In this document: piece after piece, positions 10,401 through 21,700 of the stretch
Numbering within the stretch: the stretch's first letter is position 1
Layout: each line of letters opens with the position of its first letter
Origin: Lichenostomus cassidix
Taxonomy: Eukaryota; Chordata; Aves; Passeriformes; Meliphagidae
DNA: 64,000 nt
Assembly (NCBI GenBank): GCA_008360975.2
Contig: CM039183.1
Location: 43,205,850 to 43,269,849 of the forward strand
Direction of reading: 5' to 3'
The notes under the pieces: model-generated
What the model saw: the letters and a program-made list of their open reading frames with translations, nothing else
What the model was told of the DNA's origin: nothing
Database searches by the model: none
Made by a program: the position numbers and the translations under genes

Positions 10401-13400
10401 GAGAAACATCTCATCTGAAGAAGCAGAAGGATTGTCCTCAATACAATATCTTTAATCTAACTTGATGTTTGTTTTAAAGATAAAGCTGTAGCATTCTTAC
10501 CTGCAGAAGGAATTTCTGACTATTTTTCTCACCTTTTCCACCTAGGATTACTAAGGAGAAAAGCTTTTCATAGTTGCTGTTGATTTCAGTAATATTGGGA
10601 TCTTAAGCAGATTAAACCAAATGCATTTAGCAGAGCTTTGATAAAAGCTTGATGCAGTAATGTCTATTATTACATTATTATAGTTCTATACAGTAGGTAG
10701 AGCTTCTAATTTTGGATGTTAGACCTCTATTCTTCAATATTACAATAGCCTGCTTAGAATAATTAACAGAGCAGTGAAATGTGACAGTGAAGAAACTAGG
10801 TAATTCTGGAAATGCTCCTTTTAATTTTGTCCTAGTGTCCCTGTATTGTTGTCATGTCTAGTTTGGGGAGAGGAGGAGTGTGGCAAGGAATGGAGTCTTC
10901 TGCATCTAGGCGTTAGAGACCAATATTAGAGGGATTTAGTCTTTTGCCATTGTAGCGTGGCTGCAGGCATAAATTGTGCCTACAGAAAATTGCTGTACTA
11001 TCACATAGACCACGTAAGATCAACTTGAGAACCAGATAGAACAGCATTTATGCAGCAATAATGTTCCTTTAGAAGACAAGCAAATCTGCCCCTGTAAAAG
11101 GAAAGACAAATGCTTCGCTATACAGGTAGTGTTTTTTTTCTTGAATAGTCAATGTCTAGGAAGCCTTGCTAGTCAGGATAGACAAGTCTAACAATTCAAA
11201 TGCTGTCTGTGCTAAGGAACTGAAGTGGCTTAATCCTTTGTGCATGTTACTAATCCATTTAGAGTGCATGCTAGTAGTTGAGTTCCTCATGATGAAGTAA
11301 TGAGAATAAACAGCTGTAGATAAGGTACAGTTCATTAATGTAATATTATCTCTGACTGGTTTTCTTTGTGAAAGTAGTGAAATACTTGCTAATCCTTAAC
11401 TGGTAAGCCATACAGTTTGGTAAATGTTTCTAACAGTTATTCACAAGGAGAGACAAAACAATCCTTCCCTTCTCCAGAAAACTATTAGTGTTTAAAACTG
11501 AGCACAGAAAACAAAAACGAAAAAAAACAAGCCAATGACAGCGTATGTCCGGGTAAGAATGCCTGTTCACTTATGGCAGAAGCAGAGGACAGAGCTGCTG
11601 GGAGGAAAAAGGAGGACTGTTTTGTTAATCTCATCTAAAGAAAACCAAAAGATGGTAGTGACAGGAAGCAGTGGAAGTCATTGAGAACTGAGACAAAAAT
11701 TACAGACCTCTGATTGAAGGCGAAAGGCTAGCACCCTTGTTACAGAGCCCAACCCACAAAGCTGTTGCCTATCTGGTGGTTACTTAATTAGAAGGGGAAA
11801 AGTTCTCAGTCCAGTTTCTCAGGGTCTATCACTGCAAGTGAATTTACCCATTTTTATTATTCTGTTCTGTATATGCTGGTTACACAGTAATAGAGAAGCC
11901 TTAGGGAGAGATTAAAATGTTGACATTTCTTTGGTGCTGTGGGCAAGATGGAATTATCAACATGAGGAAGGACTAGTGTTGCAGAATATTTCATTTATGT
12001 CTCAGTAGATCTTGAGACAGGTAATATGGGTTCTATGGGTATCCATGTTGCACTGCTTTGAAGTTTTAGTTTTTTTCCAAAGGCTTGTTTACGTGAGCTG
12101 CATTTGCAGAGCTGTTTCTGTAAACCTGTCTTGTGGTTATTCCAAGATCTTATACGTAGCTGAGCTTCTTGGAGTTTGGAGCAGAACTGTCTCAGTGTGG
12201 ACAGGGGATGACTTTATTTCATATTGAACATGACTAGATGCTCAATAGATATATTTTCATGAAAACTAGCACATTACTAAAGAAAGCAGGCATCAATAAT
12301 GTGTAGGCATAAGGTTAACTTGTATTGAAATTCACTCTATCATATAGAAAGTATCTGGATTGAACAGAAGTGCTTGTTTTAACACTAAACTTAGTAATTT
12401 GATGTTGTCTTTCATTCCTATGAAACAGGGTGACTGCCTGGCCTCCAACAAACTAAATTTAACCAAAGCAGACCAAATCCTACTATTTGTAGGTAGATTT
12501 CTCAGGTGTAAGATAAATATCTGAATTCTTGGAAAGTTCTGTTCTGTTCAGAATGTTCTGTTCAGATTTTTGTTTAGAGTTATTTAATAAGTACATGAAA
12601 TGTCACTTCCCTGTTTTACAAATTTACAGTAGCAAGTGAAGAATACTGCAGGAGAAATACCTAAAAATTGAGAGGAATAGATATTCAATAAATACCCATA
12701 CTTTCAACTAATAATGAATCATAATTAAAACTTTTTAGTCTTCAACAAAATGAACATGCCTTGCAAACTAGGGCTTACTTTCAGAAGTGGCAAGCTGTTC
12801 TGTACAGGCTACCAACATACTTAGGATCCCTTACTAATTAAATTGTGAAAACTAAGTATAGTAGCCTGTAAATATGTGCTTTACATACTCCTGTGAAGTG
12901 TTTAAAACTGAAACTCCTGCTAATTGATGTTTATTCAATGAGGAAACAAGCCATGCACTCATATATTTTCCACTTCTGTGTTGTCACCCTGATCAGTTTT
13001 TTTAATCGGATTTCAAATCAGTTATAGTTAAGACAAACTGTTGTCCCTAATAATGAACTTTGTTATTTTTGTAAATGCCTATGGTATTTTTATTGTAGGT
13101 AAGCAAGTGAGAACCAAACTGTCACAGGCTTTTAATCACTGGCTGAATGTTCCGGAAGATAAAATACAGGTACTGGCTAATTATTTTTAAAAGGTTGTTA
13201 TATTTCTTCCAAGATTACTGATAACAGATTATTCTCTTATGTAGCATAAATTACCAGAAATCTTAAATGCAATAATTTCTGAATATGAAGTAAACTTTCA
13301 GGAAAGTAACTTCAGTGTAAAGCTTTTACTGTGATGCAACACTAAAGAAATTACTTCCATGTCTTATGTAGAATAGTTACTTCTTTCCAAGTGTGTTCAA

Positions 13401-16400
13401 CCTTTGAAGTTGTAGATAAGCAGCTATCATTGTTACCCACTTAACTCAGTTATTAACACAGAGTTTTTAATGACTTACAAAAGAAGCTAGACAGTTACCT
13501 TGTAGACTTCACAAATACAGTGGTTGAAAATAAAATCTTAAGATTTTGATACAGGACTATCAAAGATAGCAAGTAAATAAACTTTACAAACCTAAAACTG
13601 AGAGGGGTATATAATGTAGTCTACAGTCCTTACTTTCTAATGAGAAGCATTAAACTGGGAATTCTCATTCCCTTCTGCTTTTCTCTTGGATTAAGTGTGC
13701 AAGATGCATGGCTGTGTATTTAAACACTGTGGCTTGTCAAATGAAAAATTGTCCTCTTTTTTAGGTTAGACTGCAGTTTTGCTAAACTGCACATAAAGTG
13801 TGCAAAATATTTTCTGTCCAAGACAATCTAAGGAATTAAAATAATTAGTTGTGGCTTTTGACACCCAGCTGGTCCTTTGTTAATTTCATTAACTGTTGGC
13901 AGAAGTATCTTTAGAGTTTTTAGGGTGGCTTAAGAGTGACACTTATAGCTCTCAAGTAGCAAAGTGATTTAAGTGGTTTAAGAGGCTGTATTTCACACTC
14001 TAGGGACTCTTCTATTTTTCAGCCTTTCTGTGTAACTCTAGCAAAATTCATTCTGTCTTTAAGCTGGGCACATCCTTTGTGTTCAGAAAAATATCCAAAT
14101 AAAACATACAGCAACCTGTGTATTATATGGAGGGGCTTAGTCTAATATCATAGATCAGAATTCAGATTGGAAGAAGCCTCTGGAAGTTATCTAGGAAAAC
14201 ACTGTGCTTAAAGCAGAGCTTGCTCTGTATCTACTTTAGGCTTCTGGGAGCCTTGTTGAGTTTTGAAAATCTGGTGATGGGGTTTCTGCAGCTTCCCAGG
14301 GCCTGTTTTCTCATGCTGAACCCCTTTCATTATAACAAGCCCTTCCATTGTATGCAACTAGGATTTTTTATACTGGAATCTGACTGTTGCCTCCTGCCCT
14401 TCTGCTGAGCACCCATGACTGTGTGGTCCATTTTTGCTTAGTGCTATAGTAAACTAAAGCTGCAGTGCCTCTGTGTGAACTGAAGTTACCAGTTCTGTCA
14501 CTTTAAACTGATGATCATGTAGCTGCTATTGAAAACTTGGCCCCCTTGTTTTGATTATCTTTATGAAGAAAATTAGTGCTTTGTCTCTTTTACTACTTGA
14601 TTGTAATGGGAGAAAAAAACAAGACCCTGTCATCTTTTACTCTTCATCCTGACATAATTATTAGAGCCTTTGTGCTTTCTTATATTAATTTTTGTAACTA
14701 AAGATGGTTGAAGTCTAGAGGACTACCTCTGGTCATTTTTTTGACATCTCTCATAATCTTCTTAAGATGTCCCCTGTGTCTAACAGCCTGATTCATTTCC
14801 AGCTATTTGTATTTCTTTTATTAAAAATCTGAATTCTGTCACTTATTCTGGGACTTTTTTCTTACCTTAGATTATTTGTCTTTGTGTAGTTTTAGATGAT
14901 ACAATTGAGGCTACTGTTCCTTGGTAGTTTATTTTATTATTAACTGCCACTGTGTCACCTTTGGCCCCAGCCAAGTGGTCTCTTCCCCCTGTACACTTAC
15001 TGAATTTCTAGCTCCCAAATGATGCTGCACTGAAACACTTCAACTTGTTGAATTAAAGAACAGTGGGTTTGTCAGGTGAACTTTCTTCTGGGAAGGCACT
15101 AAAATGCCCTAACAAGAGTCAAGACCAGTCTTTTCATTTTCTCAGGCTACTTCCTAATGTCTTCTAAAATAAATGTTTTCTGATATCTAAACTTTTTCAC
15201 TCCTTTCTTTCTCCTTTGAAGCATTTTTGACACTGTTTTAAGTTCACAAGGTAACTTGATAGAAATATGATCATGAAACACTGTTTCCATTGAATCTTAA
15301 AAGTGTGGATGCTACAAGAGATTATGAAACTGACAGTGATATGAAATAGGTTAGCAAGAGAAATATAGAGTAAGCTTATCCAATGAATTAACAAAACACA
15401 GGGAAACTTTCCTGATAGTACTGAGAATGAGATAATGGACCAAAAGAATGTTTAAAGAAATAGATATATAAAATTGCCTTCAGGAAGTACTCTATCTTTC
15501 GATTTCATGAGTACTTAAGTAGGTTTTACTTGCAATCATATCTTGGAAAAGGGTTTAAATTGCTGGGGTTTGAGTATTAATCTCTGGGACAGTGTCCACT
15601 GAACACCAGGTGGCTTGGTGCTCGAGAAGATGTCCTTATATTGTCCTACAGCACACACCAAGGAGGACCATACTAGATATTTGCATCCATTTTATGGTGG
15701 CCTTAGTATTTTTCAGCAGTTGTTTTGATGACTGTTGACTGAATGCAATGTTTTTAGCTAACAAGTGAAATTGGTTCATTAGCTTTAAAATCATATCTTA
15801 ATCAGATGTGTTTTGCAGTGAGTTTATACAGTATACAGTTTTACATGCTTAAATTTATTTCCATTTAAGCAGGTGCTGGATATACCTGTTGCTTGCATAG
15901 CAGCTGTGGAATAAAAGCAGTGTGTATAGTGTTAAGACTTTTTTTTAAGTTGTTAAGGTTCCCTTCTATTCAAATATAGTCAGCTACAAGCCTGATGTTG
16001 TGAATGATTTATTGCACACCTCAGGTGGTGCATGATATTGGTCTACCTAGTAACAAGCAGTGTGTAGGAAGCTTCCCAAAAGAAATTGTAGCTGTTGTCT
16101 TTCTTCCAAAAATTTTCCAAATGATGTTTCAGAGGGAGTAGTCTGTCCTTTAAGAGTTCAGTACTGAATATAGCCACACAAAGTGTGGGAAAAGAAAGAT
16201 GAACTCTCTCTCTGCTTATCAAAACAAGGCTCACAAGATAAATGTGATAATGGATGATACCTGACACTCTCAAGAACTGACTTTGGGAGATTTCAGGTTA
16301 GTGAATCTAAACATTTCAAAACACTGTGTTTATTTTCTTTTCCCCTAGTCATGTTTCTAATAACAGTTACTGCATGACTCCTAGACAATGGCATGTTTTA

Positions 16401-17451
16401 GAACTGTAGCAACAGTGAAGAGGAGCATGCAAGTGGAAGCACTTCAGGGAGTAAGTTAACTTTGAATCTGAAAACATTACACAGAAGACTGTATGATCCA
16501 GGACTTAGAGCAAACTGATGATGAAGAGAACCATAAATCTATGCTATCAGCAAGAGCAAGTGTTCTAAAGAGGCACCTCAGTGATAGAGAATATACTTCT
16601 TTAAAACATTATCCATTTTAAATATAGTTTTGCAAAACTCACAGTTAAATTAGAGTGACAGACTTAATAATTTTCTCTTCTCATGATAGGTTATCATTGA
16701 AGTGACGGAGATGTTGCACAACGCAAGCCTACTTGTGGATGATATTGAAGATAACTCAAAACTACGACGGGGCTTTCCAGTGGCACACAGCATCTATGGA
16801 ATTCCATCTGTAATCAACTGTGCTAATTATGTTTATTTTCTTGGCTTAGAGAAGGTTTTAACCCTTGATCATCCAGATGCTGTTAAAGTTTTTACCCGTC
16901 AACTTCTGGAACTCCATAAAGGTCAAGGCTTGGATATTTACTGGAGGGATACTTACACCTGTCCTACGGAGGCTGAATATAAAGCTATGGTTCTGCAAAA
17001 GACAGGTGGTCTCTTTGGCTTAGCTGTAGGCCTCATGCAGCTCTTCTCAAATTATGAAAAAGACTTAAAGCCGCTTCTTAACACACTTGGTCTGTTCTTT
17101 CAAATAAGAGATGACTATGCCAACTTGCACTCCAAAGAATATAGTGAGAACAAGAGTTTTTGTGAAGACTTAACTGAGGGCAAGTTCTCATTCCCAACCA
17201 TTCATGCAATTTGGTCGAGACCTGAAAGTACTCAGGTGCAAAACATTTTACGTCAAAGGACGGAGAACATAGATATAAAAAAGTACTGTGTACATTACCT
17301 TGAAAATGTTGGTTCCTTTGAGTACACTCGGAATACACTAAAAGAGCTTGAGTCTGAAGCCTATAAACAAATTGAATCACTTGGGGGAAACCCTGAGCTT
17401 GTAGCACTAGTTCAACAGCTGAGCAAAATGTTCAAAGAAACTGAAAGTTAA
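4360..17451 (+). CDS. GGPS1: Geranylgeranyl diphosphate synthase 1 (gene-level CDS, 3 coding exons)
   Basis: Join of 4360-4426, 13099-13169 and 16690-17451 gives 299 aa; I remember the human protein as 300 aa. The enzyme condenses farnesyl diphosphate with isopentenyl diphosphate to make geranylgeranyl diphosphate, the lipid donor for prenylation of Rho and Rab GTPases. It is a soluble, all-helical trans-prenyltransferase. Visible in the translation are the conserved GKQVR segment (residues 23-27), the first Asp-rich motif DDIED (63-67, bases 16738-16752) with the RR pair at 72-73, and the second motif DDYAN (187-191, bases 17110-17124). These bind the Mg-diphosphate groups. All exon phases join cleanly and no frameshift or missing catalytic residue is seen. 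The start is the first ATG after an in-frame TAA; a second in-frame ATG lies three codons later. Identification is very secure. Confidence 0.97.
4795..4985 (+). repeat. G/T-only low-complexity tract with G-quadruplex potential
   Basis: About 190 bases of the plus strand are almost entirely G and T, with very few A or C. Runs of three or more G recur, including four closely spaced runs at about 4924-4943. It lies in a GGPS1 intron, so the nascent RNA would be G/U-rich. The long open frames across it on both strands are composition artefacts. Confidence 0.8.
9150..9750 (+). mobile_element. CR1 LINE fragment, ORF2 endonuclease region, degenerate
   Basis: The open stretch at 9244-9489 translates to a segment resembling the CR1 endonuclease domain, including a GVCYRPP block followed by a degraded counterpart of the usual MGDFN catalytic block (here MRDFS). 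Homology continues to about 9750 through frame breaks and stops, up to the SDHG block. It is a dead 5'-truncated or fragmented copy. Sequence from about 8580 to 9150 may be its more 5' part, but I am not sure of that. Confidence 0.75.
13099..13169 (+). CDS. GGPS1: GGPS1 coding exon 2 (residues 23-46)
   Basis: This 71-base exon starts directly after TATTGTAG and ends CAG before GTACTG. It completes Gly23 and encodes KQVRTKLSQAFNHWL, a near-identical match to the vertebrate protein that carries substrate-binding Lys and Arg residues. The exon's own first bases, GTAAGC, look like a splice donor. Confidence 0.95.
13170..16689 (+). other. GGPS1: GGPS1 intron before the last exon
   Basis: Donor GTACTG, acceptor GATAG. 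Apart from an old CR1 remnant near 14143-14430, I see nothing but unique AT-rich sequence. Confidence 0.85.
14143..14430 (-). mobile_element. Old CR1 LINE 3' fragment
   Basis: The stretch resembles the reverse complement of a CR1 3' end: an ATCATAGA...TTGGAAGAAGCCTCTGGA start followed by degraded homologues of the usual 'first-exon-like' CR1 tail. It is strongly diverged and its right edge is uncertain. Confidence 0.5.
16690..17451 (+). CDS. GGPS1: GGPS1 last coding exon (residues 47-299)
   Basis: The 762-base exon starts after TGATAG and runs open to TAA at 17449-17451. It carries both Asp-rich motifs and the whole catalytic helix bundle, with very high identity to the vertebrate enzyme. 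Putting most of the protein in one large terminal exon is normal for this gene. The antisense open frame at 17078-17407 is a shadow. Confidence 0.97.
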   Translation, partial: VIIEVTEMLHNASLLVDDIEDNSKLRRGFPVAHSIYGIPSVINCANYVYFLGLEKVLTLDHPDAVKVFTRQLLELHKGQGLDIYWRDTYTCPTEAEYKAMVLQKTGGLFGLAVGLMQLFSNYEKDLKPLLNTLGLFFQIRDDYANLHSKEYSENKSFCEDLTEGKFSFPTIHAIWSRPESTQVQNILRQRTENIDIKKYCVHYLENVGSFEYTRNTLKELESEAYKQIESLGGNPELVALVQQLSKMFKETES

Positions 17452-18626
17452 AAAATTAACTTCTGGGTGTGGATTAAAACTCTTTTTTAAAATGGGCATA
17501 TAACCAGACAGAGAGGTGTGATTATCAGTCTTACGTAAAACTGTCTCTTGTAGCCATGTTTCAGAAATTACTGTTAAAAATAACTTGTCATTGAATTTTG
17601 GAATACATACCCTATTATCTCTAAAGTCTTAACTGTAACTGCTTACAGTTGGTTTTGTTAAAGCAGATGTACTGGAACTGAAACAAGTTTTGAATCTTAA
17701 GTGTAATAATCTTTACACAATCATAGCCATTATTTCATACCTAAAACTCTTGTGCCCCTAACCAGGCTGTAATAGGTTTCTGGTTGAAATTGTGTTAAAT
17801 TAAATCAGGTTGACATAGTATTGTGCATTTTAAACAATACTCTTGTAAACCAAAATTTGTGTTAAAAAACAAAAAACTATACTTGCAACCACAATGCACA
17901 TAAAATTGTTGTGTGATATTTCAAAGTTTGACTTGTGAAGATCAGGTGGATTGGTTTACTATGTTCTAGAATGAATATCCTATTCATCTTCTGAGGATAT
18001 TTTCAGGGGAATGTGAATTATGAAAGATAGTATTTCATATGCAAATAAGACATGCTTCGTCTGAAGTTGTGACTGTAAAGATTTTCAAGTACCTTACAGA
18101 AAAGATTTCAAAAAGCAAAGCATGAATTTGCTGCTGATTCCAGCTCTGTAGTGAGTAATTTTGCTCACCTGGTATTAGATTTTGAAATTGTAAAACATTC
18201 TGTAGCCAGAAACTTAAATCTATGCATTAGAGCTCATATATGTACCTGTAAATAGCAACATAATGAGCTGCTGTTAGAAATGGAAAGGGATTCACACCAG
18301 GTAACTTTAGGACACCATAATTGGTGCAGGTCTCTTTAATCTCTGTTTATAATTGAGGGGCTTCTCCAAGACTTTATTCATAATTCATACTTCATTCCTG
18401 TTCTGAATTGCTGTCTGGAGGCATGTTATAGACCTCTCCAAAGAGACAAGAGCTGTAATTTTTTGTTAAAACAAAGTACAGTATCTTGTTTTACAAGCTA
18501 CAATACCACTTCAGTTTTGTTAATTGGTTAAGTAGAGCTTTAAAATTATAGACATACCAAAATAGAGCTGTTACTGAGAGCAAGATTTAGGGGTGGGGTT
18601 GATAACTAACTAAAGTTCTCTGCTCA

Positions 18627-18660
18627 TATATATATATATATATAAGTATAAATATATATA
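18627..18660. repeat. (AT)n microsatellite
   Basis: An uninterrupted AT dinucleotide run of about 20 bases is followed by an interrupted ATATATA run, just before the candidate GGPS1 poly(A) signal. Confidence 0.9.
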
Positions 18661-18688
18661 CACATAAGTATATAGAAAGAAAAAGGTT

Positions 18689-18694
18689 AATAAA
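18689..18694 (+). terminator. GGPS1: Candidate GGPS1 poly(A) signal
   Basis: A canonical AATAAA in the right orientation about 1.24 kb after the stop codon. A T-rich stretch (GGTTTTTTCTTGG, about 18712-18724) follows within 30 bases, as expected of a downstream element. Confidence 0.5.
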
Positions 18695-18715
18695 ATGTAA
18701 GGAGATATGTTTGGT

Positions 18716-21700
18716 TTTTTCTTGGCTGGGCTGGCTTTCATCAGATTCAGTTCCCTTAGTATTCACAGCTATATTAAGCTTTGCTTTAAGGTAGCAAGGT
18801 AATGGTTTGGATCAAAGGTAGGACTGGTGCTATAAGCTGTGGTGTTAGCTCAAGTATACTCCAAAATGGACAGAGGTACTTGGCTTCTGATGGCTGAAGG
18901 ATAGTTTTATGCAGGTGTTTGTTCATGTACTGTACCTGGAAAACAGGGAGGGCTATGCTCTCAACCCACTGAGAAAACTAACTGAAGAAGGTTGCAGTAA
19001 TGTCCTCCCTGGGCAGCCTTAATATCCTTCTGAAGGTGATCAAACATGACAAAATTGAGGATGACTGCTTTCAGTCAGAAGTATTATGTAGTTATGGATG
19101 ATAGCCTATCCCTTTTATCTGCATGCTGAGAAGAAATCTTTGTCTGATTAGGTATGGAATAATAGGCTTTTCACTGAATGACCTGGTTGCCAGGACTGAA
19201 TAGCTTAAAGTTGGTGAAAGGGGTCTTTAATGTTAATGAAAGAGAATTGTAATTCCTTTTTCATAACTTGCAAGCCTGTAAATTTTTAATATGTTATGTG
19301 AAAATACTGTCTGCAGCAAATTATATTTATTTTGTGCCATGTCTTGGGAGTTTCTAAGCACTGTTGCAGTCAATGCTGAATAGGGGAAAGCACTGAAAAG
19401 ATTATTGTTGTCAGGAGAATCTCCTAGTCATACTGTGAAATGTATCCTTGTGCTTGTTAGGATATTGTAACTGCAACACAATGCAAAGTGCACTTAGTGC
19501 CATTTCATTTCTGTTCAGTGGCTGGCTGTAAACAGTTTTGTGTAATCAAACTTTCATAATGAGGTAGCTTTTCTTACTTTTTGTATAAAGCTTTTCTACC
19601 ATCTGAGAATTCTGCTACGTCATCACTCCTTTGTTTCATTCTGGCAATTCACCTCAGTATTTATTCTAATTCCATATCTTGTAGAATGTGCCTTCATTAA
19701 TTTAGGAGTAGGTACATGGATATTTTCCAGCTGAAGGCCATTTAAACCACAAATGGGTAAGAAGGGAAAAGTTGGTCCAGCTCTCTTTTCCCAGGGTACA
19801 AGAAACCGTACAGCTCTGTCTTACTTTTCTGTCTTCGAGGCTTTTGATACCAGTATTCAAAGTATACTCTGAAGGTACATCTGAAAAGACCCAGAAGCAG
19901 AGCATTGTTGCTCTTCACTTTGGTTAGGATAAACAGGACTGTGAGAGCTTTTCTTAATGTGTTCAGGAGCTGGAAGAGGCTGGGATAATTCTCCTTCATC
20001 TGTTAAGCTGGTGGAGCATCTTTAAGTACTAAATGTCAGTAGTACCGATGTCCCTTAGTCAAGGTAGATTTATATTTTGTGCCATAAAATGAATGTGCAT
20101 TCTCATCAATATTCTCCAATGTTCTCACTGGTACAGGCTCCTGAGGTTAAACAATGTTAGGAAAAACCTTTCTTTAAAGCAGCATGGGAGTTCTTGTGGC
20201 TGCAGAATTAGTTTAGTTGTCTAAGTGCCCCTCGCTGTTGCTGTGCATCCCACAACACAGGAAGTAGGGATTTTTCCTGATCTTCATAAGATAGGCACTG
20301 TTGTAGAATGGAAATCTGAGTTACAAGTGGAGATACCCATGGAGGAAAAAAAGGGGATGCTGGTTTCAATGTCAGTCCCTTTGAGCCAGAATTGTTCCCC
20401 TTATCTTCCTACCATTGCCAGCAAGTTCTACTTTGATCAGGTTATAATTGCATGTCTCAGGGGTTTAGTTCTTTCAGTCCACATTAAGAGAAATGCAAAT
20501 ACTCGTCAGTCTGGAGCATTTCCCCCTACCTCAGTCTGTTTTCAGATTGTGTGCTTGCTTGGATGTAAATGAATATTGTCACCTGTCTTAGGCTAGACAA
20601 CCATTGGATGGGACATATGTCTTTGCTTTAACAAAGGCTGATGTTAGCCCCATCAATTATGATGAAAATTTCAAGACCTTCCTGAGGAGATAGGTGTCTG
20701 CTCTCCCTTTGAACTCAGGCTCTTCAGGTGCCCACTAAGAGCAATTTTCTAAGTATCAGCCAGTTGTAGATACAAACAACCTAAAAATGGGAAACTCTTG
20801 TCATTTCTTTACACTTCTGCTCTTTTGTTAACTTTGCTAATCTGGCTGCATGTGGTTTGGAAATTTCCTATATTAATGACTGCTTTTCTCAGTTATTGTT
20901 AAAATGCTAGCAAGGTATAAAAACATGGGATTTGTGAGGTTTGTGAGGGGGTTTGCATTTCTCATGTAAAACTGGTTTGTATCACTGAATTGAGCCAGGC
21001 TTTTATTCATGTGCAAGAGCCATATGGGCATCTGTTGCTCTTCTTTGTCCTGTCTTAATCATTTTACATTTCAGGTTTGGTGTTTACCATGTTCTTTGTG
21101 TTATTTGCTCAGTACTTTCACTGTAATTCTTCTTTCAGTTATATTTCTATTCTGCTGTTAATACCACAGCACAAATAATACCATCAAACTCATTTTTGAT
21201 CCTAGACAAACAAAATAGTCTGGGTCTACTTTTGAAATGTTGAATCTTGGCTCATCATATGCCTTCACAAAAGTAATCCAAGATTTTCTGCAGTCTTGAA
21301 ATGCCTGAAACTTTTTTTTTTCAGGAAGCTAAAGCCTGGAGCATTTTATATTACCATAAATTATGTTTGTCTCATGTAGCTTGAGCTCCTTTCCTTGTCC
21401 TACCTGTTTGCTTTCAAGACCCATTTTGCTTTGGTGGTAATGCCTGTTAGGTCTTTTTATGAATGAACTTAACTCACTAGCCCTGAGGGAGAGAAGTTAA
21501 TTTTTGTCCGGGTTAATGAATTATCCCACTCAGCAAGAGCCTGATGAATGTCAGAGCTGGCAGATGAACAAAGGGCAGGGAAAGGATTTGAGAGAATAAG
21601 AAAACTCATTTTTGCCTCCTGAGGCTGCCTCATGTAACTTCACCTTGTTTTACAGAATTTACTTGACTTTGTTAGGAAAAGGTAAAATGTGTGGTTAGTT

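Larger units (their letters stand above)
4427..13098 (+). other. GGPS1: GGPS1 GC-AG intron, 8.7 kb
   Basis: The intron begins GCGAGT and ends TTGTAG. It contains a G/T-only tract (4795-4985) and a degenerate CR1 LINE (9150-9750). The rest is AT-rich without recognisable genes; scattered frames of 60-90 codons are at chance level. Confidence 0.85.
17452..18715 (+). other. GGPS1: GGPS1 3' UTR (inferred extent)
   Basis: The sequence after the stop is AT-rich and non-coding. Candidate poly(A) signals are ATTAAA at 17799-17804 and AATAAA at 18689-18694; the latter would give a UTR of about 1.25 kb. An (AT)n microsatellite sits at 18627-18660. The true end cannot be fixed without transcript data. 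Confidence 0.55.
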
